This document shows positions 9,519 through 18,031 of a DNA stretch of 64,000 bases, in pieces. The stretch is from DASXVX01 sp036504075. GTDB lineage: Bacteria > Bacillota > Sulfobacillia > Symbiobacteriales > Symbiobacteriaceae. Positions within the stretch are counted from its first letter, which is position 1. Each line of letters begins with the position of its first letter. Both the position numbers and the translations under genes were made by a program. The DNA lies in NCBI GenBank assembly GCA_036504075.1, contig DASXVX010000055.1:62001-126000 (forward strand), written 5' to 3'. The notes beneath the pieces are model-generated. The model was not told the DNA's origin, did no database searches, and worked only from the letters and a program-made list of their open reading frames with translations.

Positions 9519-10046
9519 ATGGCGAAAGCGGATACGATGTTGTCAATCTTCCAGCCGGACGAACTGGTGGCGCTGTTTCAGGCCGCCCTGCTGGCCGGGG
9601 GGGCCGACCTGCCCCATGCCGAAGCGCTCCGGACGGCCCTGGCGAAAATCCGGCAGACCCTGGCGCCCACACAGGCGGAGGAGTTGGAGCGGAACACCGC
9701 CGGGCTGCCGCCGGCCGGCCGGACGAGGGGCGGGCCGGCGGAGCCCTGGCTTGCCACCCTGGAGGAGGCGGTGGCGGACGGCGCCACCCTGCATATCCGC
9801 TACCGGAAGCCGGAGTCGGACGAGCCGGAGGACCGGCTGGTGGACCCCTACGGGCTGATCTACCGCGCCGGCCTCTGGTACCTGATCGGCCACTGTCACC
9901 TGCGGCGGGCGCTCCGGGAGTTCCGGGTGGACCGGATTCTGAGCGCGCAGCGGAGCGGGGCCACGTTCCAGCCGCGGGCGGACCTGAAGCTGACGGGCCG
10001 GTACGCCGACGACTGGCTCCGAAATCAGCGGACGCAGCATCCCTGA
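9519..10046 (+). CDS. WYL-domain protein lacking an HTH
   Basis: A 175-residue protein starting at ATG 9519 (SD GGAGGGAG). The C-terminal half carries the WYL pattern: IRYRKPES, VDPYGLIYRAGLWYLIGHC and REFRVDRILSA. The N-terminal part matches the linker that usually follows a winged-helix domain in WYL transcription factors (DELVALFQAALL), but no helix-turn-helix precedes it and none can be read upstream in frame. It may be a stand-alone ligand-sensing WYL protein or a truncated regulator. Three near-copies of GGGGCGGATC lie just upstream (about 9477-9503). Confidence 0.75.
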   Translation: MAKADTMLSIFQPDELVALFQAALLAGGADLPHAEALRTALAKIRQTLAPTQAEELERNTAGLPPAGRTRGGPAEPWLATLEEAVADGATLHIRYRKPESDEPEDRLVDPYGLIYRAGLWYLIGHCHLRRALREFRVDRILSAQRSGATFQPRADLKLTGRYADDWLRNQRTQHP

Positions 10047-10066
10047 CCGGCCGTGTCATGGGTAAG

Positions 10067-10097
10067 AAAAAGGCCCTCCGCCGGGTGACGGAGGGCC
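10067..10097 (-). terminator. Terminator of the small membrane protein gene
   Basis: On the minus strand GGCCCTCCG, an eight-base loop and CGGAGGGCC are followed by TTTTTCTT. It lies 16 bases past the stop of the gene at 10113-10265. Confidence 0.85.
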
Positions 10098-10112
10098 GGT
10101 ATGGCTTATGTA

Positions 10113-10265
10113 TCAGTCGCCGTGCACCATGGTGCCAACGACGGACTCAGTCTTCGCGGTGCGGCTTTCCCAGTTGCAGACCACCAGCGTGATCAGCCCG
10201 AACAAGCACATGAGCAGTACTTCAAGGAAAATCCGGTTTTCCGGGGAGACAGCGAATGTGAGCAT
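10113..10265 (-). CDS. 50-residue single-span membrane protein
   Basis: ATG 10265 follows a near-perfect SD, GGAGGTCACC (10271-10280). The product starts MLTFAVSPENRIFLEVLL and has one hydrophobic span (LEVLLMCLFGLITLVVC), then a polar tail CNWESRTAKTESVV, and stops at 10113. A strong intrinsic terminator follows directly, which supports a real transcription unit. No family recognised. Confidence 0.75.
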   Translation of the reverse strand: MLTFAVSPENRIFLEVLLMCLFGLITLVVCNWESRTAKTESVVGTMVHGD

Positions 10266-10370
10266 GATGTGGTGACCTCCTTCAATCTGACAAAACGAAA
10301 GGTGGAATTGATAAGTCCGGTCATAACGGCGGTTCGTGAAGGAACGAACAATCTACACGTCTGAGTATAA

Positions 10371-10390
10371 GCCAGTTCCCGGGAACCGGC
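10371..10390. promoter_or_regulatory. 20-base palindrome
   Basis: GCCAGTTCCC meets GGGAACCGGC with one mismatched pair. It sits between the small membrane protein gene and the end of the gene at 10464. It could be an operator, or a hairpin at the 3' end of the gene to its right. No T-tract follows on either strand. Confidence 0.3.
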
Positions 10391-10463
10391 TATCCGCCTT
10401 GGAGACTATTTGTGAAATACGGCGCAAGGTCAGATGCGGCCACCCGGAGGGGTGGTCGCCCTC

Positions 10464-11624
10464 CTACCTGGGGAGGAGGGCGTTGCCCACCAGCCGGACG
10501 AGCGGCAGCAGCGCGGCGCAAGTGACCGGCACCACCAGCATGGCCAGCGCCAGGCCGGCACCGGTGAACGGGCCGAGGCCGGTGCGCTGCATCAGCATCG
10601 GCAGCGCCAACCCGAGGTATCCGGCCGTGAAGGCAGCGGTCATGCCGGCGGCCCGGAGAGGCATACGCTGAATGCGCTCCCACGGCACGAGGTCGAGCAA
10701 AGCCGCCCCCAGGAGCATGACGGGCAGCATGGCCGGGACCACGTTCCCGGTCAGCCCCAGCCCGACGGTAACCGCCCACCGCAGCCCGTACGTCAGGAGC
10801 GCCACGGTGGTGGCACCGCCCCGGCCGATGACCTGTCGGGCCACCCCCAGCACGAAAAAGGCCAGGCAGCCGAAGACCACCGGGTAGAGCCAGACCGGCC
10901 GCCGGATGAACTCCAGGCCGAGGCCGCCCGGCAGTTCCCACTCCAGGACCCCCACCAGCGCCAGGGAGTTGAGCGTCAGGGCCAGGAAGGCGGCAGCAGC
11001 GGCGTTCAGCCAGCGGGGCCGGCGGGCGCCGGTCCGGAATTGCAGCAGCAGTCCCAGCGCCGCCAGGGTTACGGCGTTGCTGGTGAGGCAGAGCATCACG
11101 TGGGGCGGGCTCCACGCGGTCAGGTCGATGCCGAAGATCTCATGCCAGATCGCGTCACCCGGCACGGAGAGCAGGGCATACAGCGCCGCCAGCCCCACCG
11201 CCCCGAGGTACGGGTTCTGCCGGACCCACAGGCGCGGGTCCCGCAGTCCGGCCCGCAGTCCGGCCCGGGCCAGGCCGCCCAGGGTGGCCACGCCGATCAG
11301 GAACTCGATGAGAAAGGTGCCGTAGATCATGATGTGGGGCGCCCACAGAAAATCGGCACCGGCAGGGATGATGCCGGTCTGGACGTGCTTGGAGGCGTCC
11401 CAGAGGCCGCCGATGAGGCCCGACAGTCCGGCGGCGCCCAGCAGGATGGCTACCAGGGTTGCCCGTCGGGGAGCCATTCGGGCCGGTTGCAGGGGTGCCG
11501 CCTGTCCGGCGGGCGCCGCAGTGCGGGTGAAAAAGAGCCACCAGCCCAGGGTCAGCGGTACCAGATAGGCAACGGCGGAAAACAGCAGCGCCTGCCACAC
11601 CGGGGCGCCGTTCAGCAGCGACAT
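10464..11624 (-). CDS. Polytopic membrane protein of unknown function
   Basis: A 386-residue protein with about ten hydrophobic segments. ATG 11624 (MSLLNGAPVW) is chosen because GGGAGG lies seven bases before it; an in-frame ATG at 11663 has no SD. Conserved-looking polar residues lie at helix ends: GGLWDASKHVQTG, WAPHIMIYG, GDAIWHEIFG and SPPHVML. The repeated His residues may bind a metal or heme, but I do not recognise the family. It is divergent from the SAM-riboswitch operon. Confidence 0.6.
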   Translation of the reverse strand: MSLLNGAPVWQALLFSAVAYLVPLTLGWWLFFTRTAAPAGQAAPLQPARMAPRRATLVAILLGAAGLSGLIGGLWDASKHVQTGIIPAGADFLWAPHIMIYGTFLIEFLIGVATLGGLARAGLRAGLRDPRLWVRQNPYLGAVGLAALYALLSVPGDAIWHEIFGIDLTAWSPPHVMLCLTSNAVTLAALGLLLQFRTGARRPRWLNAAAAAFLALTLNSLALVGVLEWELPGGLGLEFIRRPVWLYPVVFGCLAFFVLGVARQVIGRGGATTVALLTYGLRWAVTVGLGLTGNVVPAMLPVMLLGAALLDLVPWERIQRMPLRAAGMTAAFTAGYLGLALPMLMQRTGLGPFTGAGLALAMLVVPVTCAALLPLVRLVGNALLPR

Positions 11625-11769
11625 GTTCCAGCCTCCCGTTCGCACGAAAGTGGGGTGACTCACTCTTAGGCACGTCAGCCTGCTTCGCCTGTCACAGCGC
11701 GTGGAATTGTCTGGGAGCGAAAGCGGCCTGCGGACGCACTAAAAACGCCCAGTCGGGTCAACTTCCACC

Positions 11770-11798
11770 TTGCATTATGGTAACGTACGAGGTATTAT
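11770..11798 (+). promoter_or_regulatory. Sigma-A type promoter for the met operon
   Basis: TTGCAT (11770-11775), a 17-base spacer and TATTAT (11793-11798), 27 bases before the SAM riboswitch. Confidence 0.7.
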
Positions 11799-11824
11799 AT
11801 TAGGCAACAGTTTAAAACCGACCT

Positions 11825-11931
11825 TTCATCCAGAGGTGGCAGAGGGACAGGCCCGATGAAGCCACGGCAACCGCTCGACTCGGAGCACGGTGCCAACTCC
11901 TGCGGACGGGAAGTCCGAAAGATGAGAGTGA
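11825..11931 (+). promoter_or_regulatory. SAM-I (S-box) riboswitch
   Basis: The aptamer has the diagnostic S-box blocks in order: CAGAGGTGGCAGAGGGA, GGCCCGATGAAGCC, CGGCAACCG, CGGTGCCAACTCCTGC and GAAAGATGAGAG. It lies between a good promoter and a terminator directly before metF, so excess S-adenosylmethionine should end transcription of the methyl-folate/methionine genes. Boundaries are approximate by a few bases. Confidence 0.95.
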
Positions 11932-11949
11932 AGGCGGGCCGATTTCCCT

Positions 11950-11980
11950 CACCCTTCATTCGTGAAGGGTGTTTTGTTTT
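11950..11980 (+). terminator. Riboswitch expression-platform terminator
   Basis: CACCCTTCA and TGAAGGGTG close a four-base loop and are followed by TTTTGTTTT. This is the OFF-state terminator of the S-box. Confidence 0.9.
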
Positions 11981-12007
11981 AAACGCACAACATGGGGAGG
12001 CTTCAAG

Positions 12008-12916
12008 ATGGCGCGGTTGGTACACCGGCTCCGGCAAGGGCAGTTTAGCGTGACCGTGGAGATCGATCCGCCCAAGGGGGCCGACGTGACCAAGACCCTG
12101 GCCAAGGTTCGCCGCTTTGCGGACCGGGTGGACGCCGTCAACGTCGCCGATTGCCCCATGGCGAATGTCCGCATGAGTCCGATTACCCTGGCCCACTTGC
12201 TCCAGCGGGACACCCAGGTCGAGGCGATTTTCCATCTGACGTGCCGGGACCGCAACATGATCGGGCTCCAGGCCGAACTGCTGGGCGCCGCCGGCCTGGG
12301 CGTCCGGAATATCCTGGCGCTCCGGGGCGACAACCCCGAGCGGGGCGATCATCCGACGGCCCGCGGCGTCTTTGAATGTGATGCGACCGGTCTGATTAAA
12401 GTGGCGGCGACGCTGAACCAGGGCAAAACGGTCGCTGGCACCACGCTGGAGCAGGGCACCGATTTCGCCATTGGCTGTGCGGCGAACCCGACGGCCGCAG
12501 ATTTGGAGGCCGAGGTCTCCCGCCTGGAAGCGAAAGTCGCGGCCGGCGCCCACTTCGTTCAGACCCAGCCCATTTATGACCCGCGCCTGCTGGAAAAGTG
12601 GCTGAATAAAGTGGACGGGCGGGTCAGCGTGCCCATTCTGTACGGCATTCTGCCGCTCAAGAGCTACGAGTTTGCGCTTCATTTGAACGAGAACGTCCCC
12701 GGCATCGTCGTGCCCGACTGGGCGATTGACCGGATGCAACGGGGCGACGAGCACGAAGGGCTGAAGCTCGCCCACGACTTTCTCAAGGATGTCGCCACCC
12801 AGATCCATGGGATTCACATTTTCCCGATGAATAGCAGCGAGCGGGTCATCGGCGTGCTGAACATTTTGGACGAGCTGGGCATGGGGCACCGGCGCCTGAC
12901 CGCACGGGAGGCGTAG
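12008..12916 (+). CDS. metF: Methylenetetrahydrofolate reductase (MetF family)
   Basis: A 302-residue TIM-barrel protein of the MTHFR family, which reduces 5,10-methylene- to 5-methyl-tetrahydrofolate. ATG 12008 follows GGGGAGG. Visible motifs: VTVEIDPPKGAD near the N-terminus (family Glu), HLTCRDRN, LALRGDNPERG (flavin site), FVQTQPIYD and YGILPLKS. It is first in the operon after the S-box, four bases before the activation-domain gene and followed by metH, so it supplies the methyl donor for methionine synthesis. Confidence 0.92.
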   Translation: MARLVHRLRQGQFSVTVEIDPPKGADVTKTLAKVRRFADRVDAVNVADCPMANVRMSPITLAHLLQRDTQVEAIFHLTCRDRNMIGLQAELLGAAGLGVRNILALRGDNPERGDHPTARGVFECDATGLIKVAATLNQGKTVAGTTLEQGTDFAIGCAANPTAADLEAEVSRLEAKVAAGAHFVQTQPIYDPRLLEKWLNKVDGRVSVPILYGILPLKSYEFALHLNENVPGIVVPDWAIDRMQRGDEHEGLKLAHDFLKDVATQIHGIHIFPMNSSERVIGVLNILDELGMGHRRLTAREA

Positions 12917-12920
12917 CGGG

Positions 12921-13622
12921 ATGCAACTGCCCGTGACGATTCTGCGGCCGGAAGGACTCCGGGCGGACCTGAGCGAAGTGATGCGCATCCTCGGCTACAA
13001 GGCGGGGACGACCCGACTGGAGCCGAGGCACGTTGCGCTGGTGGAAGCTGGCATTCGCCTGGCGGAGGCGAATGCGGCCCCGGTCGTAAGCCTGGCCTAC
13101 ACCGATGTGCGCGTGAGTCCGGACGTGGTGGAGGCCGCACGGGTCGACCTGACCTGGCACTCCCGGTCGCTGGCCCGCCTGCTGAAAGAGGCGGCGGGGG
13201 TCACACTCATCGCCGCCACGCTGGGGCCAGGCATCGAGCAGGAAACGGAGCGACTCTTCAAAGCCGGCGATTACGCCCTGGCCACGGCGGTGGACGCAGC
13301 CGGTTCAGTCCTGGTCCATGCCCTGTGTGGCAAGGCCCAGGCGTATTTGTGCGAACAACTGCAGGGCTTGGCCCTGACGCCCATATTCGGCCCCGGCTAC
13401 GGCGACTGGGAGATTGAAGACCAGCGGCGACTGACGCAAGCCGCCGGCGGCCCAGCCATCGGCCTGACCTGTACCGAGGCATGCTACCTGTCGCCGCAGA
13501 AGTCCCTGGCCGGCATCACTGGCTGGCTGAAACCCGGTGCGGGGCAGAGCTGGGCTGAAGCCTGCACCCTGTGCACCAAGCCCGACTGCGCCTACCGGGC
13601 GGTCCCGGCGAGGGCGCGGTAA
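12921..13622 (+). CDS. Methionine synthase activation-domain protein (separate polypeptide)
   Basis: A 233-residue protein resembling the C-terminal SAM-binding reactivation domain of cobalamin-dependent MetH: RILGYK near the N-terminus, ATLGPGIEQE, GPGYGDWEIEDQRRL, TEACYLSPQKSLAG, and a Cys-rich end CTLCTKPDC. In E. coli this domain is part of MetH and binds SAM while cob(II)alamin is re-reduced. Here it is a stand-alone gene, and the downstream MetH lacks it, so the two probably act together. Start ATG 12921 follows the metF stop by four bases. Confidence 0.85.
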   Translation: MQLPVTILRPEGLRADLSEVMRILGYKAGTTRLEPRHVALVEAGIRLAEANAAPVVSLAYTDVRVSPDVVEAARVDLTWHSRSLARLLKEAAGVTLIAATLGPGIEQETERLFKAGDYALATAVDAAGSVLVHALCGKAQAYLCEQLQGLALTPIFGPGYGDWEIEDQRRLTQAAGGPAIGLTCTEACYLSPQKSLAGITGWLKPGAGQSWAEACTLCTKPDCAYRAVPARAR

Positions 13623-13635
13623 CGGCGTGTCGCCC

Positions 13636-13676
13636 GGCCGAAATGCATGGCCGCCGCGGCCGAAATGCATGGCCGC
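13636..13676 (+). repeat. Tandem 19-base direct repeat
   Basis: GGCCGAAATGCATGGCCGC occurs at 13636-13654 and again at 13658-13676, in the 310-base gap between the activation-domain gene and metH. ATGCAT is the centre of an inverted repeat in each unit. The rest of the gap shows no recognised regulatory RNA. Confidence 0.85.
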
Positions 13677-13845
13677 CCGGCCGGGGATCCGAGGAGTATC
13701 GGAGCGGAAGTTCAAGATTCGCAGCCGCCGGTGTGCGCACGGAGCAGCGACGACATACTTCGCCTACCCATGGCGAGTACGCCACAGGCGGCGAGAATCA
13801 TTTCAAAGATAGATCGCTCCGCAACGACGAGCGGTCCCCGGCCGC

Positions 13846-13902
13846 GGCGGCCAACCAGGCGGCCAACCAGGCGGCCAACGGGCGGCCAACGAGGCGGCCA
13901 AC
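13846..13902 (+). repeat. Five-copy GGCGGCCAAC array before metH
   Basis: GGCGGCCAAC begins at 13846, 13858, 13870, 13881 and 13893 (11- to 12-base period), ending 30 bases before the metH start. It could be slippage-prone filler or a repeated binding site. No open frame of interest covers it. Confidence 0.85.
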
Positions 13903-13932
13903 ACACGACCCACGTGGGAGGATGAACGAACG

Positions 13933-16440
13933 ATGATACTCGTGTTTGATGGCGCCACCGGCACCATGCTCCAGTCGCGGGGCCTGCCGCCCGGCTACTG
14001 CCCCGACGTCTGGTGCCTCGAGCGGCCCGACGACGTCGCCTGGGTCCACAAGCAGTACGTGGAGGCCGGGGCGCAGGTCATCGAAACCAATACCTTCGGC
14101 GCCACGCCCATCCGGCTCTCCCACTATGGCCTGCAGGACAAAGTCCGCGACATCAACGTGGCCGCCGTCCGCATCGCCCGCGAGGCCGCTGCCGGCCGGG
14201 CGCAGGTGGCGGCATCTATGGGTCCGCTGGGCGCCCTGGTCGCGCCGCTGGGCGACCTCGCCTTCGACCGCGCTTACGCTGAGTTCGCTGCCCAGGCCCG
14301 GGCGCTCCACGAGGCGCAGCCGGACTACATTATTATTGAAACCATCGCCGATCTGAACGAGCTGCGGGCGGCGATTTTGGCCTGCAAAGACTACGCACCC
14401 GGCATCAAGATCATCGCCCAGATTACCATCGATCCCAGCGGCCGGGCTTTTACCGGCACCGACCCCGAGACCGCCGGCCTGGTGCTCCAGTCCCTGGGCG
14501 CCGATGTGATCGGTTTCAACTGCTCCGTCGGGCCCGACGTGCTGCTCAAGGCCGTGGCGCGCATGGCGAAAGTTGCCCGGGTGCCGATTTCCGTGCAGCC
14601 GAACGCCGGGCTGCCCGTGCTGCAGCCCGACGGGAGGACGACCTTCCCCATGGGGCCGGCGGAGTTTGCGGCCTACGGACCCAAACTGGTGGCCGCCGGC
14701 GCCGCCTTCGTGGGCGGCTGCTGCGGGACGACGCCTGAGCACATCCGGCAACTCCGCGCTGCCGTGGCCGGACTGGAACCCAGCACCACGCCCGGACCTC
14801 TGGCCCACACCCTGGGGCTCGCCTCCCGGACCCGGACGCTCTTTTTCGTGGACGATAACCTGCCGGTGGTCATTGGCGAGCGAATCAACCCCACCGGGCG
14901 GAAATTGCTCTCCAAGGACATCAAGGAGGGCGTCTTTGCCCTGGTCCGCAAGGAGGCCAAAGCGCAGGCTGCGGCCGGGGCCAACGTGCTGGACGTGAAC
15001 ATGGGCGTGCCGTTGATCGACGAGGCGGCGGCGATGAGCCGGGCCGTCACGGTCATTCAGGATGCCGTGGACTTGCCGCTCTGCCTGGATTCGCCGAACG
15101 CCGATGCGCTGGAGGCCGGCCTGCGGGCCTGCGTCGGCAAGCCGCTGGTCAACTCTTTCAGCCTCGAAGAAGGCCGGGCCGAGCGGGTGCTGCCGGTGGT
15201 GAAGCGCTACGGCGCCGCCGTCCTCGGTCTCACCATTGATGAGCGGGGCATCCCGGCGTCGGCCGGGCGGCGGCTGGAGATTGCCCGCCGGCTCGTGGCG
15301 AAGGCGGCGGAGTACGGCATCCCTAGCCACGACGTGGTCATCGACGCCCTGGCCCTGACCGCCGGCGCCCAGCAGGCGGAAGCCAAAGAGACGCTCAAGG
15401 CGATTCAGATGATCAAGGAAGAGCTGGGCTGCCGGACCTCCCTCGGCATCTCCAACGTCTCGTTCGGGCTGCCCAACCGGCCCTTCCTGAACGCCGTCTA
15501 CTACAACATGGCCGTCACGTCCGGGCTCGACATGGCGATCATGAATCCCATGGACGAGCGGATGATGGACACCGTGCGGGCGCTCCGGGTCTTCCTGAAC
15601 CGGGACCGTGACTCCCGGGAGTTCATGCGCGTGGTGGGGCCGAAGAAGCTGGTCCACACGGAGGCGGAAGCGGTGGGGAAACAGGCCGCCGCGGCAGGCG
15701 CCATGAGCCCGGTCCCGGCCTCGGCCCCAGCCCCAGCCCCAGCCCCAGCCCCCGCGACCGGGCCGGTCCCGGTGGACGACGTCCTCGGCGGGCGGCTTTA
15801 CACCACCATCCTGGAAGGCGACCGGGACGCCATTCTGCCGCTGGTGGAGGAGGCCCTGACCCAGGGCCGGGACCCCATGCAGGTCCTGAACGGGTGCCTG
15901 ATTCCCGCCATCGAAGAGGTCGGGCGGCTGTTCGGCGACGGGACCTACTTCCTGCCACAGCTCATGCTCTCCGCGGCGGCCATGAAGAAAGCATTCAACC
16001 GGCTCCAGCCGGAGATTCAAAAGGCCAAGGCCGGTGCGGCCCACGTCGGCACCATTGTGCTGGCCACCGTCCAGGGCGACATTCACGACATTGGCAAGAA
16101 CATCGTCGCCGTGCTGATGGAGAACTACGGCTTCAACGTGGTGGACCTGGGGCGGGACGTCAAGAACGATGCGGTGCTGGAAGCGGTGCGCCGGACCGGT
16201 GCCGACCTGGTCGGCCTCAGTGCCCTCATGACGACCACTATGCCGCAGATGAAGCGGGTCATCGACATGATCGCCGGGGAAGGCCTCAACTGCCCGGTGC
16301 TGGTGGGCGGTGCCGCTACCACCCGTGCCTTTGCGGCAGAAATTGGCGCGGCCGGATATGGGCGCGATGCGCAGGAAGCGGTGGCTGTCGCGTTGAAAGT
16401 TCTTCAGCAAAAGCGTGCAACTTCGATCGTGTCCGATTAG
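13933..16440 (+). CDS. metH: Cobalamin-dependent methionine synthase without activation domain
   Basis: An 835-residue three-module enzyme. Residues 1-280: homocysteine S-methyltransferase domain (FDGATGTML, ETNTFG, zinc site GGCCGTTPEH). Residues about 310-570: pterin-binding domain (GERINPTGRK, DVNMGVP). Residues about 625-835: B12 cap and binding domain with DIHDIGKNIV (cobalt-ligand His), GADLVGLSALMTTTMP and VGGAATT. An Ala/Pro linker (about 595-615) joins the last two. The E. coli-type C-terminal SAM reactivation domain is missing and is supplied by the gene at 12921. ATG 13933 follows GGGAGG. It transfers methyl from methyl-THF to homocysteine. Confidence 0.93.
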   Translation: MILVFDGATGTMLQSRGLPPGYCPDVWCLERPDDVAWVHKQYVEAGAQVIETNTFGATPIRLSHYGLQDKVRDINVAAVRIAREAAAGRAQVAASMGPLGALVAPLGDLAFDRAYAEFAAQARALHEAQPDYIIIETIADLNELRAAILACKDYAPGIKIIAQITIDPSGRAFTGTDPETAGLVLQSLGADVIGFNCSVGPDVLLKAVARMAKVARVPISVQPNAGLPVLQPDGRTTFPMGPAEFAAYGPKLVAAGAAFVGGCCGTTPEHIRQLRAAVAGLEPSTTPGPLAHTLGLASRTRTLFFVDDNLPVVIGERINPTGRKLLSKDIKEGVFALVRKEAKAQAAAGANVLDVNMGVPLIDEAAAMSRAVTVIQDAVDLPLCLDSPNADALEAGLRACVGKPLVNSFSLEEGRAERVLPVVKRYGAAVLGLTIDERGIPASAGRRLEIARRLVAKAAEYGIPSHDVVIDALALTAGAQQAEAKETLKAIQMIKEELGCRTSLGISNVSFGLPNRPFLNAVYYNMAVTSGLDMAIMNPMDERMMDTVRALRVFLNRDRDSREFMRVVGPKKLVHTEAEAVGKQAAAAGAMSPVPASAPAPAPAPAPATGPVPVDDVLGGRLYTTILEGDRDAILPLVEEALTQGRDPMQVLNGCLIPAIEEVGRLFGDGTYFLPQLMLSAAAMKKAFNRLQPEIQKAKAGAAHVGTIVLATVQGDIHDIGKNIVAVLMENYGFNVVDLGRDVKNDAVLEAVRRTGADLVGLSALMTTTMPQMKRVIDMIAGEGLNCPVLVGGAATTRAFAAEIGAAGYGRDAQEAVAVALKVLQQKRATSIVSD

Positions 16441-16453
16441 TCGGGAGGCGCCG

Positions 16454-18013
16454 ATGATCTATACGATACAGGCTGCCGGGCGTACCATTGCGGTGGCGCC
16501 CGGCACTAAACTGTCGAGCGCACTGAACGGAGCGGAGATTTTCGTCGAGACCCCCTGCGGCTCCCGGGGCTACTGCCGCAAGTGCATGGTGAAAGTGCTG
16601 GGTGCAGCGCCCCCGCCGACGCCGGCGGACCAGGAGCGTCTGACGGCCGCCGAGATTAACCTGGGCTACCGGCTTTCCTGCCAGTTGGCCGTGACGCAGG
16701 ACCTGGCCGTGGCCGTTGTGCCGGTAGCGGCGGCCGACCCCCGAAAGGCGGCTCTGGGCCGGCTCTCCGGGCCGGTCTCGGTAGACCCGTGGGCGGAACT
16801 GCGTGCCGGCGGCCGGTCGGTGGGGCTGGCGCTGGACGTGGGCACGACCACCATGGTGGCCGCGCTCCTGGACCTGGCGACGGGGGAGGAGCTGGCGGCC
16901 GAGTCCCGGCCGAACCCCCAGGCGATGCATGGGGCCGACCTGATGAGCCGCCTCAGCTACGCGACCCAAGGTGAGGCCAACGCCGCCGAACTGCAGGCCG
17001 AGGTGCTGGAGGCGGCCCGCCAACTGCTCGGCCGGCTCTGCCGCAAGGCGGGCGTGCCGCCGGAAGCCGTGGTGGCGGGGACGCTGGCGGGCAACACCGC
17101 CATGCACCATCTCTTTTTTGGCCTGCCGGTGGCGGACCTGGCGGTCGCGCCCTACACGCCTGCCGTGCTGGCGGGCTACGCAGCGCGCCTCGAAGGGCTG
17201 CCGCCCCTGTACGCGCTGCCGAACATCGCCGGCTTCGTGGGCGCCGACGCCGTGGCGGCGGGGCTGGCCGCGGACATCGACCAGACGGAGCAGACGCTGC
17301 TGGTGGTCGATATCGGGACCAACGGGGAGATGCTGCTGGCGCACAAGGGGAACATCTACGCCTGCTCCGCGCCTGCCGGCCCGGCGTTTGAGGGCGGCGA
17401 GATCAGCCAGGGCATGCGGGGCGGGCCGGGGGCCATCGACGCCGTCCAGTTCGACGGGGCCGACCTGGCTGTGGGCGTCATCGACGGCGTACCGGCCCGG
17501 GGAATCTGCGGATCGGGCCTGCTGGACGCCGTGGCGGCGCTCTTGCAGGCGAAGCTGATGGATCCGGGCGGGCGGCTCCGGCCGGAAGGCCCGGCGGCCC
17601 ACCGACTCCAGAGTGGGGGCGTCCGGCTGGCGGACGGGGTCTTCCTGACGCAGAAAGACGTGCGGGCCTTACAGTTGGCCAAGGGCGCCATTCGCTCGGG
17701 CATCGACGTACTATTGAAGACCGCCGGCATCGGTCCGGCGGACCTGGATGGCATCCGGCTGGCCGGGGCGTTTGGCAACTACCTCCGACGCGAGTCCGCG
17801 CTCTCCGTGGGGCTGCTCCCGCCGGTGGCACCGGCGTCGGTGGAGCCCATCGGGAATGCCGCCGCAGCCGGGGCCAAGCTGGTCCTGCTCTCCCGGGCGG
17901 CCCGCGAGCGGGCGGAAACGCTGGCCCGGCGGACGCAGCACGTGGAGCTGGCGACGCATCCGGATTTCGAGGAGATCTTTCTAAGCGCGCTGGATTTCCC
18001 CCGCCAGGGTTAA
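16454..18013 (+). CDS. RACo-like corrinoid activation protein (2Fe-2S + ASKHA ATPase, DUF4445)
   Basis: A 519-residue protein. The N-terminus is a plant-type ferredoxin domain with CGSRGYCRKC and a fourth Cys at RLSC near residue 75. After a linker comes an actin-like ATPase domain: ALDVGTTTMVAAL near 135, LAGNTAMHHLFFG, LVVDIGTNGEM near 280, GGEISQGMRGGPGAI and a C-terminal LAGAFGNYL. Such proteins reduce inactive Co(II) corrinoid in ATP-dependent fashion. Directly after metH, it probably reactivates this MetH in place of the flavodoxin route. ATG 16454 follows GGGAGG. Confidence 0.88.
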   Translation: MIYTIQAAGRTIAVAPGTKLSSALNGAEIFVETPCGSRGYCRKCMVKVLGAAPPPTPADQERLTAAEINLGYRLSCQLAVTQDLAVAVVPVAAADPRKAALGRLSGPVSVDPWAELRAGGRSVGLALDVGTTTMVAALLDLATGEELAAESRPNPQAMHGADLMSRLSYATQGEANAAELQAEVLEAARQLLGRLCRKAGVPPEAVVAGTLAGNTAMHHLFFGLPVADLAVAPYTPAVLAGYAARLEGLPPLYALPNIAGFVGADAVAAGLAADIDQTEQTLLVVDIGTNGEMLLAHKGNIYACSAPAGPAFEGGEISQGMRGGPGAIDAVQFDGADLAVGVIDGVPARGICGSGLLDAVAALLQAKLMDPGGRLRPEGPAAHRLQSGGVRLADGVFLTQKDVRALQLAKGAIRSGIDVLLKTAGIGPADLDGIRLAGAFGNYLRRESALSVGLLPPVAPASVEPIGNAAAAGAKLVLLSRAARERAETLARRTQHVELATHPDFEEIFLSALDFPRQG

Positions 18014-18031
18014 ACGCACGGAGGCGAGCTC

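Noticed and set aside
13846..13902. CRISPR-like array
   Set aside because: The repeats are only 10 bases with 1- to 2-base gaps and no unique spacers, and no cas genes are present.
13623..13932. Cobalamin riboswitch before metH
   Set aside because: The B12-box type sequence and the expected expression platform are not present; the gap consists mainly of short repeats.
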